64,000 nt of DNA from Ornithinibacillus halotolerans (GCF_014637405.1 NZ_BMEY01000001.1:1-64000); one strand, 5' to 3'; shown: positions 35,654 through 44,224, numbered from the stretch's first letter. A program made the numbers and translations. The notes: generated by a model not told the origin, from the letters alone.

Positions 35654-35830
35654 GTGAAAAGAGTTATGTTGAAATTCTTTGTATTCTTCTTGTTTTTATT
35701 TACTGTCAGTTTAATTATAAATCAAATTTTTAAAGGATCATTAGAAGTCTTAACTGCTTTTTCTACTACATTTGGTTTTTCGTTAGGATATGTTTTAATT
35801 GGAGTCCTAATTGAAAAAAGGAAGAACTAA
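35654..35830 (+). CDS. small membrane protein, 58 aa
   Basis: Two helices (5-23 and 33-52) with a KRKN tail. GTG 35654 has GGGGG seven nt upstream; the longer open frame from 35585 overlaps the lipoprotein and lacks a site. Confidence 0.62.
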   Translation: MKRVMLKFFVFFLFLFTVSLIINQIFKGSLEVLTAFSTTFGFSLGYVLIGVLIEKRKN

Positions 35831-35923
35831 TTTAATTATATATACTTGTTTTTTTGAATTTAGTGGGCGATTATTAAGGTCGTCTTTTTTGTTGTATAAA
35901 TCATTAATTATTATCTGAATTTT

Positions 35924-35934
35924 TATGTTATTAT
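35924..35934 (+). promoter_or_regulatory. extended -10 promoter (TATGTTATTAT)
   Basis: CTGAATTTTTATGTTATTAT; 50 nt before the CTG start at 35985. Confidence 0.55.
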
Positions 35935-35984
35935 GGTATGGAAATAACTTATTCGGTTAGGTAACTGGAAAGGGGTAGTCTGAT

Positions 35985-36515
35985 CTGAAATTAAAAATTG
36001 GTCTGTTTGCTCTTTTAGGCGTCCTGCTGCTTTTTCTTGCATGGAACTATCTTCCTACACCTTATGAAGAAACTGTCGAAGGGGTATTTTACAGTTTGGA
36101 AAATGAACAGTTAACAGAGAATATTCAGTTCCATATCAATGGAAAACTAGAAAATCGAATATTTGGAAAGAAAAAGTTCGATGGTAAGGTCGTATTAGAA
36201 GGAGATCATTTACCACCTGTACAAGGAATCGACGAAGAAGGGCTACAATTATGGTCAGAAGATCGATATGGTGTATTACATTCATTTGGAAGTGTTGATG
36301 CAGATGGAAATTATACGCCTAGTATCCATTTATATGGAATTGTATTTATTGATGAGGATTTTTCCAACTTTACGATTCAGATTAATCCAGTAGATGAACA
36401 ACAGCCTTGGTTAGAAAGTGAACAATTAATGATTACTGCACCAGCTAGTGGTAGGGAAGAAGCGATAAAACTTTCTGATCAATTAATGGAAGAATTTATG
36501 ATGAGCCGGAAATAG
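35985..36515 (+). CDS. membrane-anchored protein starting at CTG, 176 aa
   Basis: The only start that includes the N-terminal helix is CTG 35985: it follows AAAGGGG by nine nt and gives (M)KLKIGLFALLGVLLLFLAW. An in-frame stop at 35976 excludes anything upstream, and the first TTG (36096) would remove the helix. After the helix comes a 150-residue outer domain with beta-rich pattern (FHINGKLENRIFGKKKFDGK, GIVFIDEDFSNFTIQIN). Family not recognised. Confidence 0.72.
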   Translation: MKLKIGLFALLGVLLLFLAWNYLPTPYEETVEGVFYSLENEQLTENIQFHINGKLENRIFGKKKFDGKVVLEGDHLPPVQGIDEEGLQLWSEDRYGVLHSFGSVDADGNYTPSIHLYGIVFIDEDFSNFTIQINPVDEQQPWLESEQLMITAPASGREEAIKLSDQLMEEFMMSRK

Positions 36516-36579
36516 ACTTGCATCAGTTAGTTCATAATTATAGTTTAAATAGATTACATGATTCAAGGAGTTGATTGTT

Positions 36580-36876
36580 TTGAGAGTGTTATTCGAACTG
36601 TTACGTGTACTCGTCATTCTTTTGTTTTTTGGTGCTATTTTAGGGGGAGCAATGAACGTATTGTATGGAATGTTCGGAGTAAATGTTGCCAATACAAATG
36701 GTGGGTTTTTAATTGGAGTTGCTATTTTAATCTTACTGTTCGTATTGTACAGAAACAAACTTCAATTCATAGGATTTTATAAGGGAGATGGAAGGGGGAA
36801 ACTACCTAAAAAAGTAAGTGCTTCCCTTGTCACAAGTTCTGTATTATTGATGCTGATCGCTCCTTATGTACAATAA
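36580..36876 (+). CDS. membrane protein, 98 aa
   Basis: Three helices (about 5-24, 38-57 and 80-96). TTG 36580 lies nine nt after AAGGAG; the TTG at 36571 is too close to that site. Family not recognised. Confidence 0.65.
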   Translation: MRVLFELLRVLVILLFFGAILGGAMNVLYGMFGVNVANTNGGFLIGVAILILLFVLYRNKLQFIGFYKGDGRGKLPKKVSASLVTSSVLLMLIAPYVQ

Positions 36877-36960
36877 TGTCTTTTCTTTACATATTGAATA
36901 GGTGACTGACAGTACAGATAATTTGTTCTGCTATTCTTTAAAAACAGGCGATAATCTTTA

Positions 36961-36994
36961 ATAGGTGATCCTAGTAGGGTCGCCTATTTGTTTT
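36961..36994 (+). terminator. rho-independent terminator
   Basis: Stem ATAGGTGATCC / GGGTCGCCTAT with loop TAGTA, then TTGTTTTG. A member of the GGTGATCC hairpin family. Confidence 0.75.
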
Positions 36995-37090
36995 GTTTAA
37001 ATTTTTGAATTTATTTTGGAATATAATGCTAGGATTAAGGTGTCATGATAATTTAACTTATAACAGTAATTTAGCAAATAAAAAAATAAT

Positions 37091-37117
37091 AAAACTTTTT
37101 TCCAATTTCTTAGTCTA
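37091..37117 (+). promoter_or_regulatory. possible ECF-type promoter
   Basis: AAAAC at 37091-37095 and GTCTA at 37113-37117, a 17-nt gap. Weaker than the other three ECF sites (no leading TG, TAGTC instead of CGTC), but it sits 30 nt before the sigma gene, as they do. Confidence 0.45.
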
Positions 37118-37147
37118 ATAAGTAGTATAACGTCAGGGGGTTATCAA

Positions 37148-37675
37148 TTGAATGTGGATCTTGCAGTAATAAAACAAGCTATAAAGGGAGATGACGCAGC
37201 GTTTTTACAAGTAATGAAGGCTTATAACCTGGATTTATACAAGACAGCATTAGCTTACTTGAAGAATGAACATGATTCTTTGGAAGCAATTCAGGAAGTG
37301 ACGTTCCGTGCCTATAAAAAGATTCATACACTTCGTGAACCTTCTTATATAAAAACATGGTTAATTCGAATTATGATTAACTATTGTAATGATCAATTGA
37401 AAAGAAAGACACGATTCATCGTAAATGATGAACAAATCCTATCTCTTGGTTCGGAAGACAACCATACTGTGTTGGAGATCCAGGATGCGATGCAACAATT
37501 GGATAATCGATCACGAGAAGTTTTAACTTTAATGTATTTTCACGGTTTAAAAATTAAGGAAATCGCACTTGTTATGGAAAGACCAGAGGGCACAGTGAAG
37601 ACATGGTTGAACAAAGCATTGATAAAATTTCGTAACATTTTGGAAGAGGAAGGTGGGGAATTAGATGTTCAATAA
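37148..37675 (+). CDS. ECF sigma factor, SigV-like
   Basis: A 175-residue sigma factor: region 2 has KNEHDSLEAIQEVTFRAYKK and IKTWLIRIMINYCNDQLKRK; region 4 has REVLTLMYFHGLKIKEIALV and RPEGTVKTWLNKALIKFRN. TTG start after CAGGGGG. It overlaps the DUF4179 gene by 11 nt. Confidence 0.92.
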   Translation: MNVDLAVIKQAIKGDDAAFLQVMKAYNLDLYKTALAYLKNEHDSLEAIQEVTFRAYKKIHTLREPSYIKTWLIRIMINYCNDQLKRKTRFIVNDEQILSLGSEDNHTVLEIQDAMQQLDNRSREVLTLMYFHGLKIKEIALVMERPEGTVKTWLNKALIKFRNILEEEGGELDVQ

Positions 37676-38972
37676 TGAAGAAGAGAAACTGAAGAAGTAT
37701 AGTGAGTCACTGGATAAAGCTCCAATTTCAGAACTAGAATTAGATGCCGCAATTATGAAAGGATTCCTGAATGCGAAAGAAGAAAAGAAAGTGAAACGTA
37801 GCGGTCTTAAATGGGGTCTCAGTGTAGCATTTGTAGCGATAATATTATTGACATTTATTACATCAATAAGAGTGTCCCCAGCTTTTGCGTCATATGTTTC
37901 TACTATTCCTGGAATGGAGAAAATTGTCGAAATGATTTCTGATAACAAAGGAATGATGACAGCCATTGAAAATGAATATTATCAGGAAATTGGTGCATCT
38001 ATGGAAAAGAATGGATTACAAATTACGATAGATGGTGCAATTGCTGATGAGCAAGGAATCGTTTTATTTTATTCATGGGATTGGGAAAAGAAAACGAATC
38101 CGAACGTTGATAAAGTAGAGTTACAGAAAGCGTCTGGAGAAGAATTGGATAATGTTAGCTCTTTTTATGCTACGTATTATGGCGATAGTGAGTCAACGAA
38201 TCAAGGCATGATGGAATTTTATTTCCAGACACCTTACGATACGAATGACTTTTTATTAAATTTCGAAGTGTCTGGTGAAGAGTACAATATCCCGTTTTCC
38301 TTAAATGAATTAGTAAAAACTAAGAAAGTATATGATGTACATGAAACAGTTCAAGTAGAAGGTCAAAAAATAGATGTAACAACAGTCGAGGTTTATCCAA
38401 CAAGAGTTCTTGTTCATCTAGAAGTAGATTCTGATAACACAATGCTACTATTAGATTTTGAAGACATAAGACTTGTTGATGAGACTGGAGAGACATGGGG
38501 TGGAATTGCTAATGGGTTTACTGCATCGGGTGGACACACTGACAAGGAACGAATAATCTATTTGCAAAGTAATTATTTCCATGAGCCAGAACAATTATAT
38601 CTCGTATTTAATCGAATTCAGGCAATAGATAAAGAGGAGGCCTACTTAGTAATCGATACGGAAAAGGAAGTGATATTAGAGCAGCCAAAAGGGAATAGGC
38701 TGCGGAATCTAGAAATTGACTCTGGAACACTTTCCTTAGATATTCATGCAGAAAGGGAGTTTAATGGGCATATTTATGGTGAGGTAAAAGATGCTGATGG
38801 AAATATTCTAGATAGTAATTCTTCTTTTAGTAGAACAACAGATGAGGAATTAGTGAACAAAATGGGAATCAGCTTTGAAAAAAATTTAGAAAAATATAAA
38901 TCTCCTATTACAATCGAGCTAGTCTATTATCCGAACTGGATAGAGGGCGAGGCGAAAATTAAGTTGAAATAG
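37665..38972 (+). CDS. DUF4179-type membrane anti-sigma protein
   Basis: A 435-residue protein. Residues 1-48 are cytoplasmic, 50-66 form a helix (WGLSVAFVAIILLTFI), and the DUF4179 region follows (RVSPAFASYVSTIPGMEKIV at about 69-88, then a beta-rich outer domain). Proteins of this type are routinely encoded with ECF sigma factors and are thought to hold them at the membrane. The ATG lies inside the sigma gene, giving coupling. Confidence 0.88.
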   Translation: MFNNEEEKLKKYSESLDKAPISELELDAAIMKGFLNAKEEKKVKRSGLKWGLSVAFVAIILLTFITSIRVSPAFASYVSTIPGMEKIVEMISDNKGMMTAIENEYYQEIGASMEKNGLQITIDGAIADEQGIVLFYSWDWEKKTNPNVDKVELQKASGEELDNVSSFYATYYGDSESTNQGMMEFYFQTPYDTNDFLLNFEVSGEEYNIPFSLNELVKTKKVYDVHETVQVEGQKIDVTTVEVYPTRVLVHLEVDSDNTMLLLDFEDIRLVDETGETWGGIANGFTASGGHTDKERIIYLQSNYFHEPEQLYLVFNRIQAIDKEEAYLVIDTEKEVILEQPKGNRLRNLEIDSGTLSLDIHAEREFNGHIYGEVKDADGNILDSNSSFSRTTDEELVNKMGISFEKNLEKYKSPITIELVYYPNWIEGEAKIKLK

Positions 38973-38993
38973 TAAAGTTATATGCTAATTTGC

Positions 38994-39030
38994 AAAAGTC
39001 CTTCCATGTTGTTTCGGTGGAAGGACTTTT
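38994..39030. terminator. bidirectional terminator
   Basis: Perfect stem AAAAGTCCTTCCA / TGGAAGGACTTTT with an 11-nt loop between convergent genes; it ends three nt before the peptidase stop codon. Confidence 0.9.
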
Positions 39031-39033
39031 ACG

Positions 39034-40182
39034 TTATTTCGTTAAACTTATAATCAATTCTTTATAGATATCAAAGAAAGCAAAGTAATAGTCTTTGTAC
39101 ACATACTCATCCGTTTTATGCGCCATTTTTGTTTCGCCTGGGCCAAACATCATGAATGGGAAGGTTTCATCTTTATCTCGTAATAAATTCGATGCATCTG
39201 TTACACCTGGAGAACCTTTCACAGCTATATCTAATCCTAAATGTTTTTTTCCTAATTCTTTCGCAAGTTCGACCATGTTAGACTGACCAGAAGTGAATAC
39301 ACTTGGTAAGGACATCGTTACTTCTACTTTAATATTTGCGCCATTTTGATTGTACGTATCCGCAATTGTGTTGAATAATGCAATCACTTCTTCGTTATCA
39401 AATTCTGGAATTGTTCGAACATTTATTTCAGCTACTGCCTTTTCAGGGATGGAGTTTACTTGATTTCCTGCATTAAAAATAGTTGTACTCATAACTAGTT
39501 TATCTAGTACTTCATTTTTCCTTTCATCCCCATTTAATTTTTCATCCATTTCTAATAGATATTTCATCAATGGGTTAATCGCATTATAGCCTTGATCTGG
39601 CATGGAGCTATGTGCTGCTTCTCCAATGGATGTGATCCGTAAGTTTAGTGATCCTTTATGAGAATAAATGATGGTGTCGTGTGAAGGTTCAGCTACCCAT
39701 AAATACTCGACATCCTCCATATAACCTTCATCATATAATTTCTTAGAACCTGCGCCACCAACTTCTTCACCAGTCGTTGCCATAAAACGAACCGTACCAT
39801 TTGCTAATGTATTATTCTCCTTTAGTTCAATCATTACTAATGCCAGATTGACTAAGCCTGCTTTCATATCGTTCGTTCCACGACCATATAATTTTCCATC
39901 ACGTTCTGTTAATGTAAATGGATCCGATGTCCATTCTGTCTCATCACCAGCAGATACGACATCCATATGTCCAGAAATGCCAATGACTGGTTTTCCGCTA
40001 CCAATTTCTGCAACTAAATTAACACGAGTATCTGTAACAGGAACAATTGTTGATTCGATTCCGTATTGAGCAAATAAATCTTTTAAATAATTGGCAACTT
40101 CGATTTCGTTTTCATTAACAGATTTGATTGCGATTAAGTCTGATAAAATCTTTATTTTTTCTTCTTCTGTAAATTGTTTCAT
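39034..40182 (-). CDS. ArgE/DapE-type M20 deacylase
   Basis: A 382-residue dizinc amidohydrolase. Metal-site motifs: SGHMDVVSAGD (His and Asp), GRGTNDMKAGLVN (bridging Asp), TTGEEVGGAGS (catalytic Glu pair) and a C-terminal His in KMAHKTDEYV. This layout is that of the ArgE/DapE deacylase group; whether it cleaves succinyl-diaminopimelate or another acyl amino acid is not decidable. ATG 40182 follows GGAGGAG; a longer frame to 40275 has no site. Confidence 0.9.
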   Translation of the reverse strand: MKQFTEEEKIKILSDLIAIKSVNENEIEVANYLKDLFAQYGIESTIVPVTDTRVNLVAEIGSGKPVIGISGHMDVVSAGDETEWTSDPFTLTERDGKLYGRGTNDMKAGLVNLALVMIELKENNTLANGTVRFMATTGEEVGGAGSKKLYDEGYMEDVEYLWVAEPSHDTIIYSHKGSLNLRITSIGEAAHSSMPDQGYNAINPLMKYLLEMDEKLNGDERKNEVLDKLVMSTTIFNAGNQVNSIPEKAVAEINVRTIPEFDNEEVIALFNTIADTYNQNGANIKVEVTMSLPSVFTSGQSNMVELAKELGKKHLGLDIAVKGSPGVTDASNLLRDKDETFPFMMFGPGETKMAHKTDEYVYKDYYFAFFDIYKELIISLTK

Positions 40183-40329
40183 CCTAAAACTCCTCCAAAA
40201 CTTTCCATTACAGGAATACATCTTTATTGTACCCAAATATTGTTGAATAATCTTGTTCTTGCTCTTTAATAGCATTACAGTAGATAAAGAAATTTAATTG
40301 TATAAAAATTTGGATTATTTATCCGATAT

Positions 40330-40340
40330 TATGGTAATGT
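40330..40340 (+). promoter_or_regulatory. extended -10 promoter (TATGGTAATGT)
   Basis: TG, one base, TAATGT; 33 nt before the lipoprotein start. Confidence 0.48.
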
Positions 40341-40372
40341 TAAATTGGATAAAGTTGTGTGGGAGGAGTTTG

Positions 40373-40840
40373 ATGAGAAAACAACTTATTAATTTGGTTT
40401 TAGTTATGTTAATCCTATTGAGTGCATGTGATGAAAAGAGCAATAATAATGAAGTTAGCGAAGAAGAAAAATTACTTGTAACTTTGACAACAGAAACGAA
40501 ACACTTGGAAGAGTTATATCAACTTGTAAGTGAGTTAAAACCAATAGAGATTCTAAACATAAATGAGACAGAGAATATTGAGATTTACGATGGAAAAGAG
40601 TTTGACAAGTTTGTACCGAATGGAAGTTGGATTACCGAAGTAAGTAAAACCGATAACACTAACAATGAATTAATAACAATAGATTATCGATTAAATAATC
40701 AGCGAATTATTGTAGAGTATTTTGAAGATGGTATGTTGAGAAAATATAATCTAAATCGCGAGACTGGTATATTACTAGTAAATGATAATGGGGATTATCA
40801 GAAGGATTACTTTGAGCATTTGGATAGGGGAGAGAAGTGA
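40373..40840 (+). CDS. lipoprotein, 155 aa
   Basis: Signal MRKQLINLVLVMLILLSAC with lipobox LSAC. The outer part is acidic with an early coiled-coil-like stretch (EEEKLLVTLTTETKHLEELY) and no recognised domain. ATG 40373 is six nt from GGGAGG. A small membrane protein follows 27 nt later. Confidence 0.8.
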   Translation: MRKQLINLVLVMLILLSACDEKSNNNEVSEEEKLLVTLTTETKHLEELYQLVSELKPIEILNINETENIEIYDGKEFDKFVPNGSWITEVSKTDNTNNELITIDYRLNNQRIIVEYFEDGMLRKYNLNRETGILLVNDNGDYQKDYFEHLDRGEK

Positions 40841-40867
40841 ACTATTTATTGGTGGAGGGGTTAGTTC

Positions 40868-41062
40868 ATGTTAATTAAAAAGAGTCTTTTGTATTTTATA
40901 TTCTCTTTTTTGTTTTTTATTATTTGGAACTATATAGCAGATGGAGAAATTGAGTGGTCTTATGTCATACAAATATCTATTACTATTTCTTTAATATACT
41001 TATTTTATGAGTGGGTAAAAGTGCCGTATCAATGGAAGAAAGACAAAGATGAAGAAAATTAA
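40868..41062 (+). CDS. small membrane protein, 64 aa
   Basis: Two helices (6-22 and 31-47) and a charged tail KVPYQWKKDKDEEN. GGTGGAGGGG precedes the ATG. Likely co-transcribed with the lipoprotein. Family not recognised. Confidence 0.68.
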   Translation: MLIKKSLLYFIFSFLFFIIWNYIADGEIEWSYVIQISITISLIYLFYEWVKVPYQWKKDKDEEN

Positions 41063-41078
41063 CTTCCTAGGGGGAAAA

Positions 41079-41278
41079 ATGAAAGATCTTTGGCTAGAGG
41101 ATAAAGATAATGCAACTGTGTTAAGGTCTGTAAAAGAGAAAGATGTTGTAATAGTGGAGAATTTGTTAGGAGTAAAGTTACTAGCAAATACAACACATTA
41201 TTGAATCACTTACAAAACCTTCCTCACCCAAGTGTCAAACAAATTTTGGACCTTATTGGTAAGATAGAATTGATTTAA
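41079..41278 (+). pseudogene. decayed small gene
   Basis: ATG 41079 with TAGGGGG upstream opens a 41-codon frame (WLEDKDNATVLRSVKEKDVV, then ENLLGVKLL) that stops at 41202. Another frame then reads NTLLNHLQNLPHPSVKQILD to a stop at 41278. The join looks like one gene broken by an indel near 41187. The VENLLGVKLL stretch recalls the start of SMI1/KNR4-type proteins, but this is only a weak resemblance. Confidence 0.4.
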
Positions 41279-41287
41279 GGGGGAAAG

Positions 41288-41755
41288 ATGTTGCAAATAA
41301 GAAGTTCGGTACAAGCAGTCATTGTAATGGATGACAACATATTAACGATTAAGAAGAGGGCTTACGATAATAAAACGATGTACATCTTACCTGGTGGTGG
41401 GCAAGAGCATGGGGAAACATTGAGAGATGCGGTCATAAGAGAATGTGTAGAAGAAACTGGATTAATAGTTGAGCCAAAGGAACTGTTATTTGTCTCAGAA
41501 TATATAGGGAAAAATCATCAACATGCTGCGTGGGATGCTCATGTCCATGTTGTTGTGCATCTTTTCCGTTGCTCGCTTGTTGATGAAAGTGGTTTTAATC
41601 AAGGGACTGAACAAGATGCAGAACAAGTGTCACTAGAATGGATTCCGCTAGATAAACTTTCATCCTATGATTTTTATCCTAAAAAGATCGTTCCTAGTTT
41701 AATATCAGCCCTTCGTCAAGAACATACTCCGGAATATGTTGGTGATATGGGATAA
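41288..41755 (+). CDS. Nudix hydrolase
   Basis: A 155-residue protein with a complete Nudix box, GGQEHGETLRDAVIRECVEE followed by TGL (residues about 36-58), which binds Mg2+ and cleaves nucleoside-diphosphate-linked compounds. It shares LFVSEYIGKNH and a C-terminal YVGDMG with the Nudix gene at 55501, so the two are paralogues. Start ATG 41288 after AAGGGGG. Confidence 0.9.
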   Translation: MLQIRSSVQAVIVMDDNILTIKKRAYDNKTMYILPGGGQEHGETLRDAVIRECVEETGLIVEPKELLFVSEYIGKNHQHAAWDAHVHVVVHLFRCSLVDESGFNQGTEQDAEQVSLEWIPLDKLSSYDFYPKKIVPSLISALRQEHTPEYVGDMG

Positions 41756-41819
41756 TAGAGACTGGTTTTTGTCTTTTTTTATTTTTCCTGAGATTATTCT
41801 TCCATGTAAGTTACTTTAA

Positions 41820-41848
41820 TTGAGAATTGTTATCAATTATTGTATACT
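41820..41848 (+). promoter_or_regulatory. sigma-A promoter overlapped by a Fur box
   Basis: TTGAGA at 41820-41825, a 17-nt spacer and TATACT at 41843-41848 make a good sigma-A promoter. TGAGAATTGTTATCA at 41821-41835 matches the 7-1-7 Fur box TGATAATNATTATCA at 12 of 14 positions and covers the -35 box, so Fur should repress it when iron is plentiful. Confidence 0.72.
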
Positions 41849-41887
41849 ACTATGTACAATACACTTAATAGGGTAAGGAGAATCGTT

Positions 41888-42631
41888 ATGCAAATATACT
41901 GGACTACGATTAATAAGATTATCGAAGAAACACCTGAGGTTAGGACATATATGCTTGATTGCCCGGAAGATTTTACATGGGAAGAAGGGTCGCACACTCA
42001 TTTTGCCTTAGAGGGTTTTAATGCTGGAGAAAAACCAAACAAAGGCCTTGTTCGACATATGTCTATCTCCACGTTGCCATATGAAAAATTGATTGGAATT
42101 ACAACACGTATAAGGGAGCAATGTTCTGAGTTTAAAGGCATTTTAAGAAATCTTGAGGTTGGAAGTAACGTTGCATTATTTAAAACCCATTCGAATGTAC
42201 CGCTGAGAAGAGAAGGTAAAAATGTGTATCTTCTGTCAGCAGGTGTTGGTTTAGCTACGTTCAGACCGTTAGTTCTTGATTATTTTAATCGTCCAGATGA
42301 TGTGCAACAAATACATTCCCTTAACATTGATTCATCGAAAGACTTTTTGTTTACAGATATTTTTACAAGCTCACCTGAGAAGAAATTTATTTCCGAGTTC
42401 GTTGATAACCGTGAAGACTACTATGAACAAGTAAAAGATCTAGCTGAGGATAAGGATGGCATCTTCTATATCGTTGGAAGTGATGAGTTCCTCGTTGAAA
42501 ATATGAAAATTTTACGTGATAAAGGGATCAAGCCAGAACAAATGATGCTGGATAAACGTCAAAGAGGTCTTGAAGCGTTATATTCTTCTGTTTATGGAAC
42601 TGAGAATCCGTTGATTGCTCATACAAAATAA
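41888..42631 (+). CDS. FNR-like flavin oxidoreductase, likely iron-regulated
   Basis: A 247-residue ferredoxin-reductase-fold protein. The flavin site is probably GLVRHMSISTLP (RxxS form of RxYS) and the nucleotide loop LLSAGVGLATFRPLVLDY, followed by FYIVGSDEFLVENMKILRDK near the C-terminus. It lacks a [2Fe-2S] domain. With the Fur box upstream, ferric-siderophore or ferric reduction is the most attractive role (inference). ATG 41888 follows TAAGGAG; ATG 41840 lies inside the promoter and is rejected. Confidence 0.82.
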   Translation: MQIYWTTINKIIEETPEVRTYMLDCPEDFTWEEGSHTHFALEGFNAGEKPNKGLVRHMSISTLPYEKLIGITTRIREQCSEFKGILRNLEVGSNVALFKTHSNVPLRREGKNVYLLSAGVGLATFRPLVLDYFNRPDDVQQIHSLNIDSSKDFLFTDIFTSSPEKKFISEFVDNREDYYEQVKDLAEDKDGIFYIVGSDEFLVENMKILRDKGIKPEQMMLDKRQRGLEALYSSVYGTENPLIAHTK

Positions 42632-42644
42632 AATTTAAGTTAGA

Positions 42645-42672
42645 AAGGCAATCCAATTGGGTTGTCTTTTTT
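42645..42672 (+). terminator. rho-independent terminator
   Basis: Stem AAGGCAATCC / GGGTTGTCTT with loop AATT and T6. Confidence 0.85.
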
Positions 42673-42698
42673 AAATGTTTTAAATATTACCGAAAATA

Positions 42699-42709
42699 TA
42701 TGTTAGTAT
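42699..42709 (+). promoter_or_regulatory. extended -10 promoter (TATGTTAGTAT)
   Basis: Consensus copy, 27 nt after the terminator and 73 nt before the TTG at 42783. Confidence 0.55.
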
Positions 42710-42782
42710 TAAATTAGCAGAGAAATTGGATGGTTAACGAAATTTGTAATTCAAAATCTGAGTCCATAAGGGGGTTTTAGAT

Positions 42783-42956
42783 TTGAATCAAAACATGAAG
42801 GAATTATTATGGTTTGTAGTATCGATGGTCATGGGGATTATCATCGGTGTACTAATATTTATTCCAATCTTTGATGATACGTTTATGGGGGTTTTTATGG
42901 GATTTCTTATTGGAGTTGGAACATGGGTTTCTAGTAGTAAAATAGCTAAAAAATAG
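42783..42956 (+). CDS. small membrane protein, 57 aa
   Basis: TTG 42783 follows AAGGGGG by about nine nt. Two helices: LLWFVVSMVMGIIIGVLIFI and MGVFMGFLIGVGTWV, with an SSSKIAKK tail. It precedes and probably shares a transcript with the gene at 42987. Family not recognised. Confidence 0.65.
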   Translation: MNQNMKELLWFVVSMVMGIIIGVLIFIPIFDDTFMGVFMGFLIGVGTWVSSSKIAKK

Positions 42957-42986
42957 CAATCCTTTATTAAAATGGGAGGTTGGATA

Positions 42987-43256
42987 TTGAAGCCATTAGG
43001 TTGGATAACAGTGGTTACGGTTGTAATAGGCGCTGTTGGATTTGGTTTCTTGCAACTTTTTGTGGATTTTGGTGTCTGGTTGATATTAGCTACCACTGGA
43101 TGGGGCGCGTTATGTCTCTTTCTTGTAGTGTGGGCTTTCTTAGATTATTATCAACCGAAAGATAAAAAGAGTCGTAGAGTACTATTATATCAATTTGGCA
43201 TTACATTATTTTCTTTATATTTCTTAGGGGTTATTTTAATTTCTGTTATTGGATAA
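42987..43256 (+). CDS. small membrane protein, 89 aa
   Basis: Three helices (about 5-24, 28-50 and 66-88) separated by a basic loop YQPKDKKSRRV. TTG 42987 follows GGGAGG by seven nt; the ATG at 42972 lies before that site. Its stop overlaps the GGGGACAGTCCCC palindrome region. Family not recognised. Confidence 0.66.
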   Translation: MKPLGWITVVTVVIGAVGFGFLQLFVDFGVWLILATTGWGALCLFLVVWAFLDYYQPKDKKSRRVLLYQFGITLFSLYFLGVILISVIG

Positions 43257-43257
43257 A

Positions 43258-43270
43258 GGGGACAGTCCCC
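43258..43270. repeat. GGGGACAGTCCCC palindrome
   Basis: Second copy of the element seen at 123-136 and 55406-55420, placed between two genes of the same strand just upstream of the ribosome site of the YCII gene, where its hairpin could affect translation. Confidence 0.7.
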
Positions 43271-43290
43271 ATAAGAAAGGGGTGAGTAAA

Positions 43291-43653
43291 TTGAGGTATT
43301 TAATTTTGTTAACCCCATCAACGAATTGGGTTGACGGGGTTGTTTTGCATAATCAACCACACATGCCTGAACATGCCGTGTATGTACAAGAGGGGTATAA
43401 TAAAGGTTTTGTCGTACTTGCTGGTCCTTTTGCTCAATCGACGGGTGGTGCTGTAGTGATTGATGTCGAAACAGAGGAAGAAGCTATTCATTTTGCAGAG
43501 AATGATCCGGCTGTGAAAAATGATATATTTCGCTATGAAGTGAAGCAGTGGGATTTCAAAATGAGTAAATATGAAAATATTAATCCAAAATTTGACCAAG
43601 GCTACATAGACTACAAACATAAAATTCAAAAAGAGTTAGGAATTATTCAATAA
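43291..43653 (+). CDS. YCII (YciI-like) domain protein
   Basis: A 120-residue protein with a dimeric alpha-beta barrel of the YCII type: RYLILLTPS, then GYNKGFVVLAGPFAQSTGGA, then EEAIHFAENDPAVKNDIFRY. The His/Asp pair of YciI is the proposed active site (H in MPEHAVYV; D in NDPAVKND). TTG 43291 follows AAAGGGGTG. It is 14 nt ahead of the DinB gene, so the two are co-transcribed. Confidence 0.82.
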   Translation: MRYLILLTPSTNWVDGVVLHNQPHMPEHAVYVQEGYNKGFVVLAGPFAQSTGGAVVIDVETEEEAIHFAENDPAVKNDIFRYEVKQWDFKMSKYENINPKFDQGYIDYKHKIQKELGIIQ

Positions 43654-43667
43654 GGAAGGGGATTCAC

Positions 43668-44177
43668 ATGGATGTACAATTTCCAATTGGTAAATTAGAA
43701 GTGCCAGAAAAGGTAACACTAGATCATATTCAAGGATACTTGCAGCAAATCGCAACGCACACGGAACGATTACGAGAAGTGGTGGATGGACTAAGTGAAG
43801 AACAATTAGCCAAAACGTATCGGGAAGGGAGTTGGACGGTTCACCAATTGGTGCATCATATAGCTGACTCTCAAATGAACATGTTCCAACGATTAAAACT
43901 AGCATTAACCGATGAAAATCCACAAGTTCCAAATTTTGAACAAGACAGATGGGCTGTTCAACCTGATACAGAATTACCATTTGAAAGTTCGATTAAGATG
44001 TTGGAAGGGATTAATGAGCGGATTGTCGCTTTAGGAAATAGTTTATCTGTAGAGCAATTAGACCGTGTTTTTACCCATCAGTATAATGGGGAAATAACAG
44101 TAGCAACGAAAATCGCTAAATTAGCTTGGCATGAAGAGCATCATTTGGAACATATTAAGATTGCTTTAGCTAATTAG
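43668..44177 (+). CDS. DinB-superfamily thiol transferase (YfiT/BstA-like)
   Basis: A 169-residue four-helix-bundle protein. The three metal-binding His are in VHQLVHHIADSQMN (about residue 64) and AWHEEHHLEHI (about 155-160). The start YPIG-like FPIGKLEVPEKVT and REGSWTVHQLVHH match Bacillus YfiT, a relative of bacillithiol S-transferases. Role: probably detoxification by conjugation to bacillithiol (family knowledge plus inference). AAGGAAGGGG precedes the ATG. Confidence 0.86.
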   Translation: MDVQFPIGKLEVPEKVTLDHIQGYLQQIATHTERLREVVDGLSEEQLAKTYREGSWTVHQLVHHIADSQMNMFQRLKLALTDENPQVPNFEQDRWAVQPDTELPFESSIKMLEGINERIVALGNSLSVEQLDRVFTHQYNGEITVATKIAKLAWHEEHHLEHIKIALAN

Positions 44178-44224
44178 GTTGTATGATATATTTTTTTATT
44201 GATTGAATGCAAGTCTGTAACTAA

